NCBI GenBank assembly: GCA_040882465.1
Contig: JBBEBG010000018.1
Coordinates: forward strand, 56,611-120,610
DNA: 64,000 bases
Direction: 5' to 3'
From: Gemmatimonadota bacterium
Lineage (GTDB): Bacteria; Gemmatimonadota; Gemmatimonadetes; Longimicrobiales; Gaopeijiaceae
Below, in pieces: positions 40,211 to 48,727 of this stretch. Below the pieces are notes generated by a model that did not search any database, was not told the origin of the DNA, and saw only the letters and a list, made by a program, of their open reading frames with translations. The first letter of the stretch is position 1; each line of letters opens with the position of its first letter. Both the position numbers and the translations under genes were made by a program.

Positions 40211-41368
40211 TCACCCATCGGCGACCGCCCGGTGCTTGCGCTCGTCTACCGGCTCCACGAGCGCCAGCAGATCCTCCGAGACGAGGTGCGTATAGCGCAT
40301 CGTGGTCTGGAGATCCGCGTGGCCCATCGCCTTCTGCACGAGAACTGGAGACTTCCCCTCCGCCAGCCACGTCGTAACCCGCCGGTGCCTAAGGTCGTGC
40401 TGATTCAGATCCGCCGGTAGCTTCGCCCGCTTCGTTGCTCCCGCGAACGCGGCCCGGAGAGTTTGGATCCGCTCGCCGGCCTTCGCCGTGCGCAGAGATG
40501 TGGGGTGGTGGAAGACCCACTCCGAGCGCTTCCCCTTGTAGGTGGCCAACCGGAAGGCCGCCGCGTGATCCCTTAGGGCCTCCCGGAGCCGTGATGTCAT
40601 GGAAACCTTGCGGCTCTTCCCGCTCTTCGTTCTGAGGCCCTTCCGGACGCTTTCGACGGTGAGGAAGCCGCGCTCGAAGTCGAGATCCTCCTATCGCAAC
40701 CACAGCGCCTCGGACTCGCAGCGAATGCCGCTTTCCCCGAGGACGAGCACGAAAGCGCGAAGCATTGGCCGGCCCTCGCACGCACCGATGAGCGCCTCGT
40801 ACTGCTCGGCCTTGAGGATCAGAAGCTCGCGGGAGTCGCCCTTCGGAGGCTTCACCGTTCCGACGGGGCTCCCCTGGACGACTTCGAGCGTCTCCCCGAA
40901 CCGGAAGACGGCGTGAAGCACGGCGCGGTCCTTCGCGAGCGTGGGTGCCCTGAGGGGTGCCATCCGCTTCCCTCCGTCCGAGTTTCTCATCCGCCTCCAG
41001 TGGAGAAAGCCCTGGATGTGACCGGGGCGGACTTCGTGAGCCTTCGGATCCATGCCTTCGTTCACGAAGTACGCCCGGAAGGCCGCCAAGCTGTGCGTGT
41101 ATGTCTTCCGCGTGTTCGGCGCGAGTCCGGGGAGCTTCACTTCCTCGAAGCGGACGAGAAGCTCGGAGAACACGATCGGCCCGGGGAGGCCTCGCCCCTT
41201 CTATCGGCGGAGCTCCGTGTGCTTCTCTCGGGCATGCTGCTCCACGTCCTCCAGGGAGGTGTCTCCGTCGAGCACGAAGACGTGGCGGCGGCCTCCGACG
41301 CAAAGACGGATTCTCCAGCTCGCGCCATGACGGTCGATACTCCCAGGGTGGGACTTACGCCTCGCCAA
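40211..41368 (-). pseudogene. Tyrosine recombinase (phage-type integrase) with two in-frame amber codons
   Basis: The frame runs from TTG 41368 (preceded by GAGGAGGAGGAAG) to 40211, 386 codons, interrupted only by TAG at 41203-41201 and TAG at 40693-40691. Segment 1 (55 residues, MARRKSHPGSIDRHGASWRI...) is an arm-type N-terminal domain. Segment 2 is a core-binding SAM-like domain (LAPNTRKTYTHSLAAFRAYF) leading to the first catalytic Arg in GESGIRCESEALWLR. Segment 3 has the catalytic Lys (TKSGKSRKV), HDLRH, MGHADLQTTMRYTH with the nucleophile Tyr. The second TAG stands where relatives have Trp (LRWEDLDFERG). All catalytic residues remain and there is no frameshift. It is either recently inactivated or read through. 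The 5' end overlaps the next gene by 14 bp. Confidence 0.85.
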
Positions 41369-41738
41369 CTTCCTCCTCCTCGGTCTCGACGTTGGTAACC
41401 TCCGTCAGGTGATTCAATGCGGCGCAGGCCATGAACGTGTAGTCCGTGAGCGCGTCCTCCGGGAGGTGTGCCGGATCCAGCCCAAAGCTCTTGAACGAAG
41501 CCCGCAACGCCCCGCCGATGGCTCGGCCCAACTCCACGTCAGGTAATTCAAGCGAGAGGCTGCCATGCCCTCCGAAGCGGAAGCGACTCCACGCATGAAT
41601 CACGGCCGCGCGCCGGACTCCCTGTAGGAGTCGATCGCCTCCGTCTCCGAACCCGTTATCGACACCGGCAAACAGAGCGTCGGTTAGAACCCCTTCCTGG
41701 CGGGCCGCCGCCTCTTCGACCGTGAGCGCAGGGTCCAT
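41355..41738 (-). CDS. Unknown island protein overlapping the integrase start
   Basis: A 127-residue protein starting MDPALTVEEAAARQEGVLTD (an alternative TTG at 41759 adds 7 residues). It is mixed alpha/beta with a Glu-rich tail ending EEEEVGEA. It is not recognised. The Glu codons of its tail form the purine-rich RBS of the integrase, so the two are translationally coupled. Confidence 0.55.
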   Translation of the reverse strand: MDPALTVEEAAARQEGVLTDALFAGVDNGFGDGGDRLLQGVRRAAVIHAWSRFRFGGHGSLSLELPDVELGRAIGGALRASFKSFGLDPAHLPEDALTDYTFMACAALNHLTEVTNVETEEEEVGEA

Positions 41739-41783
41739 CTCTCCCTTGCCCGTAACCAACTATTCCAGGCTGCCCCCGAACAC

Positions 41784-42011
41784 TTGAGCAGACGGCTGGA
41801 TCTCTCCGCACGCCGAGACGACCTCGCGCTCATCCCCGAAACCTGCATCGTCGCTTGCCCTGATGGTTCGGAGAAGCGGGTTATCGCCCCCAGGCGCTGG
41901 CTCAAGGACGAGAACCCCCGTCTCGTCAGCCAGGCGCGGCGGTTCGTCGTCTCGCGGCGACCGGAGGCGTTTGTGGAGAAGCTGGCCAGAAAACGGGATC
42001 GAGAGGCGTAA
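41784..42011 (+). CDS. Small basic protein, unknown
   Basis: A 75-residue protein from a TTG start, with LIPETCIVACPDGSEKRVIAPRRWLKD in the centre and an Arg/Lys-rich end. It is not recognised; the composition is protein-like, and no motif allows a function. It is divergent from the gene at 41355-41738. Confidence 0.4.
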   Translation: MSRRLDLSARRDDLALIPETCIVACPDGSEKRVIAPRRWLKDENPRLVSQARRFVVSRRPEAFVEKLARKRDREA

Positions 42012-42071
42012 GCCGGGTGAGCGACTCAAGGTACGGCAACGGAGGATCAGCCGTCGATCGCGTCGAGCCCT

Positions 42072-42713
42072 GTGGCACCTGAGGCTTGGAACGCGGACGA
42101 CCTCGCTTCCCTCGTTGAGACCGCGCACGGGACTGACCGGGCTCACGCCGCGCGGCAGGTGGCCCGCGCCATGGTGCGTGAGGGTCGCTACGCGGAGCTT
42201 CACGCGCGTCAGTTTCTAGCGCTCGCCGACTCCGTTGACACGAGCGGGCACCGTGATCCTGGGCGGGGCGCGATGGTCACGATGGCTCGGGCGCTGGAGC
42301 GGCTGCCCGGCGGCGAGTCGTTCTCGGAGGGACGCCTCGCTGGCGGTGCGCACCTGCTGGCACTCGTGCGCTCGCTTCACGTCGCCGTGGACCTGTGCGC
42401 GACCGTCGTGTTCGAGGCGCTGGATGTGGAACGCCTCTCGGGCGGACGGCTGACGCTCCGGTCCGTCTATCCCGTCAAGGTTGAGGAGGCTCTCCGATCC
42501 GCTCGGGCACACGAGCCGGTGGCGGATGCGCTCAAGGCCCTTCGTGAAGGAGAGAGTGTCGTCTACGTGAAGGACGTCTCCAACGCGTCGAAACACCGGA
42601 CGCTGGTCGAAGTTCCGTACACCGTTTCGATGAAGTTCGACGGCTCAGGCTCGCCCTACGGTGTTCGAGTAGCCGCGTTCAGCTTCGACGGACGGGAGCA
42701 CCCCGCACGTTAG
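42072..42713 (+). CDS. Unknown island protein
   Basis: A 213-residue protein from GTG 42072, mostly helical. The central part (LLALVRSLHVAVDLCATVVFEAL) is hydrophobic but not a clear membrane helix. The C-terminal part (SVVYVKDVSNASKHRTLVEV, then VSMKFDGSGSPYGVRVAAFSF) looks like a beta-rich domain. It is not recognised. It lies just upstream of the MITE-like element. Confidence 0.55.
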   Translation: MAPEAWNADDLASLVETAHGTDRAHAARQVARAMVREGRYAELHARQFLALADSVDTSGHRDPGRGAMVTMARALERLPGGESFSEGRLAGGAHLLALVRSLHVAVDLCATVVFEALDVERLSGGRLTLRSVYPVKVEEALRSARAHEPVADALKALREGESVVYVKDVSNASKHRTLVEVPYTVSMKFDGSGSPYGVRVAAFSFDGREHPAR

Positions 42714-42829
42714 GGACGGGACGTAGCGACGGAGGTACACACGGACGTCGTAAAGGTGCTGATCGAGACGGCGAGTACGCTGACCGACGAACTGCGTTGA
42801 ACTTCGGGCCACTTCGGCATATCTTCGGT

Positions 42830-43111
42830 CTAGCAGGTCGCTGAAAAAGGGGGGCGAGCCGCGTTACGAGCGCCACGGGGCCAGATCCAAGGCGGCGCGA
42901 CGACGACATAGCCAAGCGCTACGTCGAGGAACGCCAACGTAAGGAGGTGGCCCCGTGCCGCCGTAACCCAGGGGGCGCAAGGGGATTGCGGGCTCATACT
43001 TCGTCATGACTCCTCCCCGATGCTTTGGCATCGCATTCGTCGTCCTTCCTCGTCTGAGCCTCGCAAGACCCTTGCGCGCGGCCGCACCCCCCTTTTTCAG
43101 CGACCTGCTAG
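42830..43111. mobile_element. MITE-like element, 282 bp with perfect 25-bp terminal inverted repeats
   Basis: CTAGCAGGTCGCTGAAAAAG followed by GGGGG (42830-42854) is exactly mirrored at 43087-43111. The interior holds no credible gene. If the outermost CTAG is a target duplication, the target would fit the YTAR preference of the IS5 group, but the element cannot be assigned to a family from ends alone. It fills most of the 437-bp gap between 42713 and 43151; the remaining bases show nothing. Confidence 0.8.
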
Positions 43112-43150
43112 GTTTCATGGTGGCGTCCACACTTCCTTGAGTGCCCTCGC

Positions 43151-44416
43151 GTGAACGTAGATCAACTCCTGAGCGCGCAGCGTGAGGCCAGCAAGCTGGC
43201 CGACATCGCACGTATCATCGGACCCGAGCTGCGCGAGCAGATGCAAGGGCTCGCGACCCTGCGTGAGCAGGAGTGGTTGCAGGAGGCCGTGCGCCAGCAG
43301 AGGGAGCTGGCCCAGATGCTCCGCGAGCGGACGCAGTTGCGGGAGATCATCGACGGTGCCCGCATTGCGAGCCAGACCCAGCGGATGGTTGAGGAGTTGA
43401 AGGCGGCGTCTCTCCTGGGTCAACACCTGAGCGCCTTTCACGCAGACATCGTGGATCGCATACGGCGTGAAGTGGAGATGTGGTCGCATCTGTATCGGGG
43501 CTTCTCGTTTGAGGCATCAGAGATTGCACGGCTAAGCGCCTCGGTGCAGACGTGGCATGAATCGTTCACCGCCGTGGCCGCGCGTCTCAGCGTGCTCGAC
43601 ATTCCCAACCTCTATCCCAACCTGAGCAGCCTTCTGTTGGAGCCCGGCTACGCTTACGGCGCGTTCGCGCGGGGTGTTTGGGAGGAGTTTGACGGTGATG
43701 GCGTCCGCGAGGCGGTGATCTCTGCATCCCTCTCGCTGACGGAACGGCACGTGTCAGTGGGGATGGAGTCGGCCATCGAGGTGGCGGGAGGGATCGCAGA
43801 GGGAGAGGACACGACCGACACGAAGCTGATCGTCAACATCTTCGAGAGACAGCACGGGGAGATCATCACGGCGTCCGGGCTCGTGATCTCCTCATCCGTC
43901 GATGACCTGCTCAACGCGGTTCCGACGGCGCGGCTCATCCGCCGTTCCCTCGACATCGCCGATCTCGCGATGACGATCAACGAGGCCGCTCAGGTTCGTG
44001 GTGACGACGAGGTGTTCCGACTCACTACGAGGTACGCGCAGGCGCAGAACCAGTTGCCCTGGGTGGCCGCCCGGAACCGGACGGAGTTGGGGCTCGTCGT
44101 GGACTGCCTTTACTTCATGCTGTATGAGGGTACTGGCGAGGCTTCGCGGCTCACGCCGCGTTACGTCACACAGGACGAGTGTGGCTCGATCTGGACTGTG
44201 AAGCACCTGCGGAGCAAGTGGTTGCGGCACGACCCGAATAGGGGCGAACCCGGGAAACAGCGCGCTTCGTGGCGAACCATTGGGACGACGCTTTCTCGAC
44301 TCGGGCTAAACCGTATCCCGGCTACGCCTGACGAGTACCTGCACCTTCAGGAAGCGGTACTCCGCGATGTCGAGGACTTCCTTCGCCGGTTGCACGACCG
44401 CATTTCCGAATCCTGA
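43151..44416 (+). CDS. Unknown 421-residue island protein with N-terminal coiled coil
   Basis: Starts at GTG 43151, 40 bp right of the MITE end, which may therefore supply its promoter. Residues 1-95 are long charged helices (QREASKLADIARIIGPEL..., QRELAQMLRERTQLREIIDG), probably a coiled coil. The rest is helical with no recognised motif; the segment about 255-375 is folded and rich in aromatic residues (FRLTTRYAQAQNQLPWVAARN, SKWLRHDPNRGEPGKQRASW). It is not recognised. A defence or regulatory cargo role is possible only by its location. Confidence 0.6.
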   Translation: MNVDQLLSAQREASKLADIARIIGPELREQMQGLATLREQEWLQEAVRQQRELAQMLRERTQLREIIDGARIASQTQRMVEELKAASLLGQHLSAFHADIVDRIRREVEMWSHLYRGFSFEASEIARLSASVQTWHESFTAVAARLSVLDIPNLYPNLSSLLLEPGYAYGAFARGVWEEFDGDGVREAVISASLSLTERHVSVGMESAIEVAGGIAEGEDTTDTKLIVNIFERQHGEIITASGLVISSSVDDLLNAVPTARLIRRSLDIADLAMTINEAAQVRGDDEVFRLTTRYAQAQNQLPWVAARNRTELGLVVDCLYFMLYEGTGEASRLTPRYVTQDECGSIWTVKHLRSKWLRHDPNRGEPGKQRASWRTIGTTLSRLGLNRIPATPDEYLHLQEAVLRDVEDFLRRLHDRISES

Positions 44417-44477
44417 GACCGTAGGGACGGGAAGCGCGCGAGGTCACGGAGCTCACGCGCTCCCCGTCCTCAGTTCA

Positions 44478-44888
44478 TCACGGCCCCCGGCCCAGATTCT
44501 TTAGGAAGTGGCTGATGTCGTAGTCGCCCTGCGCGGCCAGCGCCCTCTCCTCCTTCGAGAAGGAGAGCCCTTCACCGAGCACGCCGTCCTCCTCCAGCTT
44601 CAACGCCCAGTTCGGTAAGGCGTTCCGCACGGAGTCGAGGGCGCGGGTAAGTTCCGTGATCGGGGTAAAGAGCGAGAACTGCGTCGCGAAGCCAACGGTC
44701 CTGCTCATGTCCGCCTGAGTTTCGTGAGGCCGGGGTATGTGAAACTGTCCGCCGTCATCGCCGTCCGCGAGCCTCTCGAGCTCAGCCACGGATTGACCGA
44801 CCGCTCTCCGGGAAAACTGTCGGGCCTCACGGGGATCCTCAAAGATCAACGTGGAAGCCCCACGGAGCGAGGTGGGCTGAGCGTTCAA
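44478..44888 (-). CDS. Unknown third gene of the RES toxin-antitoxin block
   Basis: A 136-residue protein starting MNAQPTSLRGASTLIFEDPR, mainly helical, ending in FLKNLGRGP. It is not recognised. It begins 1 bp after the RES gene stop on the same strand, so it is probably co-transcribed with the toxin-antitoxin pair. Confidence 0.55.
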   Translation of the reverse strand: MNAQPTSLRGASTLIFEDPREARQFSRRAVGQSVAELERLADGDDGGQFHIPRPHETQADMSRTVGFATQFSLFTPITELTRALDSVRNALPNWALKLEEDGVLGEGLSFSKEERALAAQGDYDISHFLKNLGRGP

Positions 44889-44889
44889 G

Positions 44890-45393
44890 CTAGAGCTCGA
44901 GGATCTGATGGCCGACGGCGTGGACCCTGGACCCCGGATGGAGTCGGTCGAGGAACACCGTCAGGTTGGTGCCCGTCCCGGTAGCCGACGGGAACAGGAT
45001 CGCCTCGTACCCTGACCTACGGGCCGCGCGGGCGACCTGATGACACGCTTCATGGTCCGGACTTGCAAGGTCGTCTTCGCTTAGCCCCCACTCGGTCCTC
45101 ACCTCGGCGTCCGTGAGGTCGAGCAGCCGGGAGAGCCGGATCTCGACCGTCATGACGACCCGGGGGACGAGATCCTCCACCGGAATTCCTGCCAGCTCGG
45201 CCTTGCGGAGAAGCTCCCGCACGGCGGTCTCGATTTCCAGAGCCAGATAGAGGGCGCCGAACTCTCCCTGCGGGTTCATCCGGCCACCCACCCGGCGGCT
45301 TGCTTCGAGAACTGCGTCCGAGACCTCGGCCTGATGGGGCGCCGAGTGGCGATACGCTATGACCTGGAAGAACTCCCCGCCGGAGGAGCTCAT
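44890..45393 (-). CDS. RES-domain toxin (NAD+-consuming type)
   Basis: A 167-residue RES-domain protein. The conserved Arg-x(n)-Glu-x(n)-Ser pattern is visible: R in YRHSAPHQAEVS, the GGRMNPQGEFGALYLALEIETAVREL block with the catalytic Glu, and ILFPSATGTGTNLTVF with the conserved Ser. Known RES toxins degrade NAD+ when not held by their Xre/ParS antitoxin; this activity is inferred from the family. The cognate antitoxin lies 7 bp upstream on the same strand. Confidence 0.85.
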   Translation of the reverse strand: MSSSGGEFFQVIAYRHSAPHQAEVSDAVLEASRRVGGRMNPQGEFGALYLALEIETAVRELLRKAELAGIPVEDLVPRVVMTVEIRLSRLLDLTDAEVRTEWGLSEDDLASPDHEACHQVARAARRSGYEAILFPSATGTGTNLTVFLDRLHPGSRVHAVGHQILEL

Positions 45394-45400
45394 GCTCCCA

Positions 45401-45748
45401 TCATATCGAAGTGCCGACGTTCAGAGAGAGGAGCACTGCCGTCACGCGCTCGATTCGCCCTTCGAGGAGAAGCTCCCGTGGGCGCTTCGCTTCCAAGGCC
45501 TCCACGTCGCGGTCGAGCCAGCCGCGGGCAGCCGCCTCGGATCGGAAAGTCTGTTCCGTCTCACGGAGGAGCTCTTCCAGCGCCTCGAGCCGGCTCAGAA
45601 AGACGGGGGAAGGATCGCTGTCTCCACTCCTCCAGCGGTGAACGGTACTTTCATCGGCCCTCAGAGCGGCCGCGATCTCACGGTACGTGAGGCCCAGCAC
45701 GGCGTGGGCCTGTTCGATCGCCTTGACCTCACCGCGTAGGACGGCCAT
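45401..45748 (-). CDS. Xre/MbcA/ParS-type antitoxin (DUF2384 toxin-binding domain)
   Basis: A 115-residue protein. The N-terminal half is a helix-turn-helix (LTYREIAAALRADESTVHRWRSG) and the C-terminal half has the DUF2384 pattern (ARGWLDRDVEALEAKRPREL, then RVTAVLLSLNVGTSI). The ATG at 45748 is chosen for its RBS (GGGAGAG, 6 nt); the frame is open to a TTG at 45814 that lies inside the operator. It neutralises the RES toxin and probably represses its own promoter. Confidence 0.83.
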   Translation of the reverse strand: MAVLRGEVKAIEQAHAVLGLTYREIAAALRADESTVHRWRSGDSDPSPVFLSRLEALEELLRETEQTFRSEAAARGWLDRDVEALEAKRPRELLLEGRIERVTAVLLSLNVGTSI

Positions 45749-45800
45749 CAGACTCTCCCGTTGGCGAAGGATCGGGTGCTCAACAAGGATCAGGTATCGT

Positions 45801-45816
45801 ACTTGCAAATGCAAGT
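45801..45816. promoter_or_regulatory. Palindromic operator of the Xre/RES operon
   Basis: ACTTGCA-AA-TGCAAGT: 7-bp perfect arms around a 2-bp centre, about 53 bp before the antitoxin ATG, where an autorepressing Xre antitoxin would bind. The 137 bp from here to the end of the broken propeller gene show no gene. Confidence 0.6.
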
Positions 45817-45953
45817 GAGCGTTCCGACAGAAAGTTCCGAGGCTCTTCCGCGCGTGAAGACCTTGCCGTCCCCAAGTAAGTAGAGTGGTTCGCTCATCCC
45901 GATCCGCTCAAGAGATCCGTCAGTCCGTCGACGACTGTTTTTTCGGCGACCCG

Positions 45954-47156
45954 TTAAGGGCTCTCCACCGTGTAGAGAACTACCAACGGCACATCAAGTG
46001 GATCCTCCTGCACCGCGAGGAGCCACGGCGGGCGGATGTCCAAGATCCGCATCGGGCGCGGCAGCTCGACTCGATGGGTGAGGTGACCTCCCGAGTCGAA
46101 GACCAAGTAGCTTGTCGGATCCACTTCGATGATGAACTCTCCCACCCAGACCGCGCCGTCAGGAAGCGCGATGAGTTCATTGAAGTACGGTAGAGTGTCG
46201 TTCGCTCTCTCTCGCATGAGACGCACTAGTTCTGCCTCGAGCTCTGGCGGGCGCCGTGCAATGTACTCGGCGTTCAACTCACCATGGAGTGATACATAGT
46301 CGTCCAGCATGCTGTCCGTAACGAGCACCGGCTGGGCGGTCCAACGCGCGATCTGCGTGACTCTTCCCGCTCCATCCACCCAAACAATTTCGGGGCGGTC
46401 CGAGCGAGCCCTCACGAATCCACCGCTCCATGCGTCCGAAAATCCCATCCCTTGGAATGGGAAGGCCGGAGGCAATCGACCCCTCGCGTCACATGGCACT
46501 AGTTGCTCGAACTGCTCTGCAGCCGAAACCGTATCGACGACTCCGGTTTACAGGTCAACATGTACAAGAGGTACCCTCGCCCATGGTTCGGGGCCACACG
46601 ATGGCTGCACTTCAACTCGACCACCGAGAAACAAGCCTCCTCGTCCATCGCCGCTCAAAGCTCGTATCGCAGACCTTCCTAATAGCCGCATTGTGCGCAC
46701 CAGGTCTCCGTTTATGAACAGCGACAGCCGCTGAAGCCCCGAATCCTGCACTACCACCGTGTCAGCACCGATCACGGTCACCGAGAAGATACGGCTGAAC
46801 TCACGGGGTCCCTGACCTGTCCCTCCCCAGGACCAGGACGAAGCGCCGTCTGCCCCAATCATGGTAACCCGGCTTGTCATCACGTCGCCTATTGCCGCCC
46901 TGCCATCGCTTAGAAGGGCTCCGGCCTGAATCATCGAGAAGACTGGCTCACCGGGGCGGTCTCCCACTCGATAGACAGGATCGGAGCTCAATCGGAGAGT
47001 GGCGAGCGCCTCGATCACCATCTCGTTTCGAATCAGACGCACGTCGGCGATGTCCTCATCTGAGGCGGCGTCATCGGGCGCCGCTGCGGGGCTCCCGCAT
47101 GCAGCACACCCGACGATCGCGGCAAGACCAATCCCCATGCACAGAGGCCTTCTCAC
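45954..47156 (-). pseudogene. Six-bladed beta-propeller lipoprotein broken by an in-frame TAA
   Basis: From a GTG at 47156 the frame gives RRPLCMGIGLAAIVGCAACG, a lipoprotein-like signal, then propeller blades of the same type as the intact genes at 51976 and 60916 (SWSWGGTGQGPREFSRIF, VVVQDSGLQRLSLF). A TAA at 46550-46548 follows PLVHVDL; the frame then continues TGVVDTVSAAEQF to VVLYTVESP at 45954. A single base change (GAA to TAA is simplest) explains it. An ATG at 47258 with GGAG upstream is an alternative start. It lies next to the attC-like site at 47396. Confidence 0.7.
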
Positions 47157-47395
47157 AGTGCGCTGCCGGGACCTCACCGAGCGTTGCTCCCAAAGAATTC
47201 CGACAAGTCGCAAGGGAACGTCGGGCGAAGGCCTAAGTACGGAAGTCAGTCTTCGCATCTTACGGTGGCTCCCAGGCGAGTGGCGAATCCGACGGTTCCA
47301 CGCGGACACGAATGGAACGTCGCGCCGAAGCGTACCCGGCATTTCGCCAACGCAGGTATACAGCCTGCGGCGATTCCGAATTGTAGGCCACAACG

Positions 47396-47523
47396 CCCAC
47401 CGTTCCAGCGTTGCCGAATCCGGAGTCTTGGCGCGGGCCGTGCTTCGGCACGGCGCGTGACGAGGCGAAGGGTTGCAGCGGAGGGCCGCCAGGCCCGGAG
47501 CCGGCACACGCGTTGTTATACGC
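47396..47523 (-). repeat. attC-like site A (end of cassette 2)
   Basis: It shares about 118 bp with site B (47401-47518 versus 48607-48723), identical at the ends and varying in the centre. On the minus strand it begins GCGTATAAC AACGCGTGTGCC and ends GGCAACGCTGGAACGGTGGGC. The two ends can pair imperfectly (GCGTGTGCCGG against CCGAATCCGG...) and a central GTGC-TTCG-GCAC hairpin is present. The inverse core GCGTATAAC is complementary to the start of cassette 2. The distal core (GGTGGGC) departs from the GTTRRRY consensus by one base. Confidence 0.65.
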
Positions 47524-48606
47524 TGGCGTAACCCTGTGCCCTAGCGAGAGATACCGATTCTATCAACAATCGACTCGGCATCAAGACATACGTCATGGTC
47601 GGACTCCCACCAGACCCGACGCCCCAAAAGTCTCTGGGCGTTCTAAACGCATCGGGTGTAACCTGCGCGGCCCGAACGCAGACGGGCAACCGCCCTGCCG
47701 TTTTGCGTCAGGTTCACACTCTTGGTAGGCCCATTCCATCAACTTTCATGGAAGCAGTCGAGCGAGTCTTCGCAATGGATGATCTTGCGAGAGACGGAGA
47801 AACAGAACTGAACCGATGTTTTCGTCAACGCGCGCCACGAGGGTCTGTAATAGAAGAGTCTCCGCCGATGAAATAATGAACGCGCTGATTGCGAGGAGGA
47901 ATAGGGTTGGACTATATCGCTCCACAAGGAATGCGTGGATAACGAACACATATAACACTAGACCGGCGACCTTGGAGAGATACAAGTGCAGGTTAGCAAT
48001 GCGTCTGAACTTCAGGACCCCAACGGACAGGGAAGTAAGGTACACGCCTATCGCGGCAAGCGAGAGCAGCCGATTCTCGGAGAAGATCTCAGGCATAAGA
48101 ATATACACCCACGCGATCGCTGATAGCTGGACAAATTGATCCGCAAGCGAGTCGAACCTGGCGCCGAATTGCGATGTCTGATTCAGCCTTCGCGCTAAAG
48201 GTCCGTCGATGAGATCGGTTAACCCGGCCACGATAAGACCTAGGCCGATGCCTCTTTCCGATCCAAGAATTGCGCAAATCCACATGGCGGGGACTGACAG
48301 AAGCCGGATCAAAGTGAGCTGATTGGGCATACGCCGAAGCTTGGAAAGCATAGCCTCATCCGCTCGCAGGACGCTCAGTACCGACATCACCCGGCTTGGT
48401 TCACGGCGTGAATGCGCTAACAAGGGTTCGACGGGTCCTTGTAACACCGGCTGTCCCGGCACGCTTCGCATAAGATACGCAGTGGGAATTCCATCTGCCT
48501 CCATCACGCGAGTCGTGCCACGACCGGCCAGGCTGGCCTCTCCCATTTGGCCTTCCGATGCTTGTCACTCCATGGCCTTTTCCGGAAGGGTTACGCTTGC
48601 GTATAA
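47401..48606 (-). mobile_element. Integron-type gene cassette 2 (CDP-alcohol phosphatidyltransferase)
   Basis: On the minus strand the cassette begins TTATACGCAAGCGTAACCC after the G of site B and ends in site A. Its first 20 bases and the bases around the site A inverse core (GTTATACGCTGGCGTAACCC on the other strand) are complementary at 18 of 20, as expected within one circular cassette. It holds one gene, then about 220 bp with no gene, then attC. Confidence 0.6.
47746..48546 (-). CDS. CDP-alcohol phosphatidyltransferase family membrane protein
   Basis: A 266-residue membrane enzyme with the family motif D-G-x2-A-R-x8-G-x3-D-x3-D seen in LTDLIDGPLARRLNQ followed by FGARFDSLADQ. About six membrane helices follow the pattern of PgsA-like enzymes. 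The core fold starts near residue 66 (MLSKLRRMPNQLTLIRLLSV). The ATG at 48546 has GGAAGG at 4 nt, 60 nt inside the cassette, although the first 65 residues are unusual for the family. It transfers a phospho-alcohol from CDP-diacylglycerol or similar; the acceptor is unknown. Codon use is less GC-rich than the host genes. Confidence 0.8.
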   Translation of the reverse strand: MGEASLAGRGTTRVMEADGIPTAYLMRSVPGQPVLQGPVEPLLAHSRREPSRVMSVLSVLRADEAMLSKLRRMPNQLTLIRLLSVPAMWICAILGSERGIGLGLIVAGLTDLIDGPLARRLNQTSQFGARFDSLADQFVQLSAIAWVYILMPEIFSENRLLSLAAIGVYLTSLSVGVLKFRRIANLHLYLSKVAGLVLYVFVIHAFLVERYSPTLFLLAISAFIISSAETLLLQTLVARVDENIGSVLFLRLSQDHPLRRLARLLP

Positions 48607-48727
48607 CGTTCCAGCGTTGCCGAACCCGGAGCGCTCGGCGCGACTCGTGCCCCGCACGGGGCGTGACGAGCCGGAGGGTTGCAGCGGAGGGGCAAAGCCC
48701 CGGAGCCGGCACACGCGTTGTTAGGCG
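48599..48727 (-). repeat. attC-like site B (end of cassette 1)
   Basis: On the minus strand it reads CGCCTAAC AACGCGTG at the 5' end (RYYYAAC inverse core) and GGAACG TTATACGC at the 3' end (GTT core). Imperfect end-to-end pairing and central hairpins (GTGC/GCAC and GGGGC-AAA-GCCCC) give the typical foldable strand. It starts 33 bp after the stop of the DUF4238 gene, the normal gene-attC distance. Confidence 0.7.

Noticed and set aside
40389..41303. 304-codon minus-strand frame over the integrase
   Set aside because: Arg/Gly/Pro-rich shadow; the integrase similarity lies in the other frame, interrupted by the two amber codons.
40211..41368. Genome-wide reassignment of TAG as a sense codon
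   Set aside because: TAG ends normal host genes in this window, such as lepB, rlmN, aspS and the ABC1 kinase gene, so it is a standard stop in the host.
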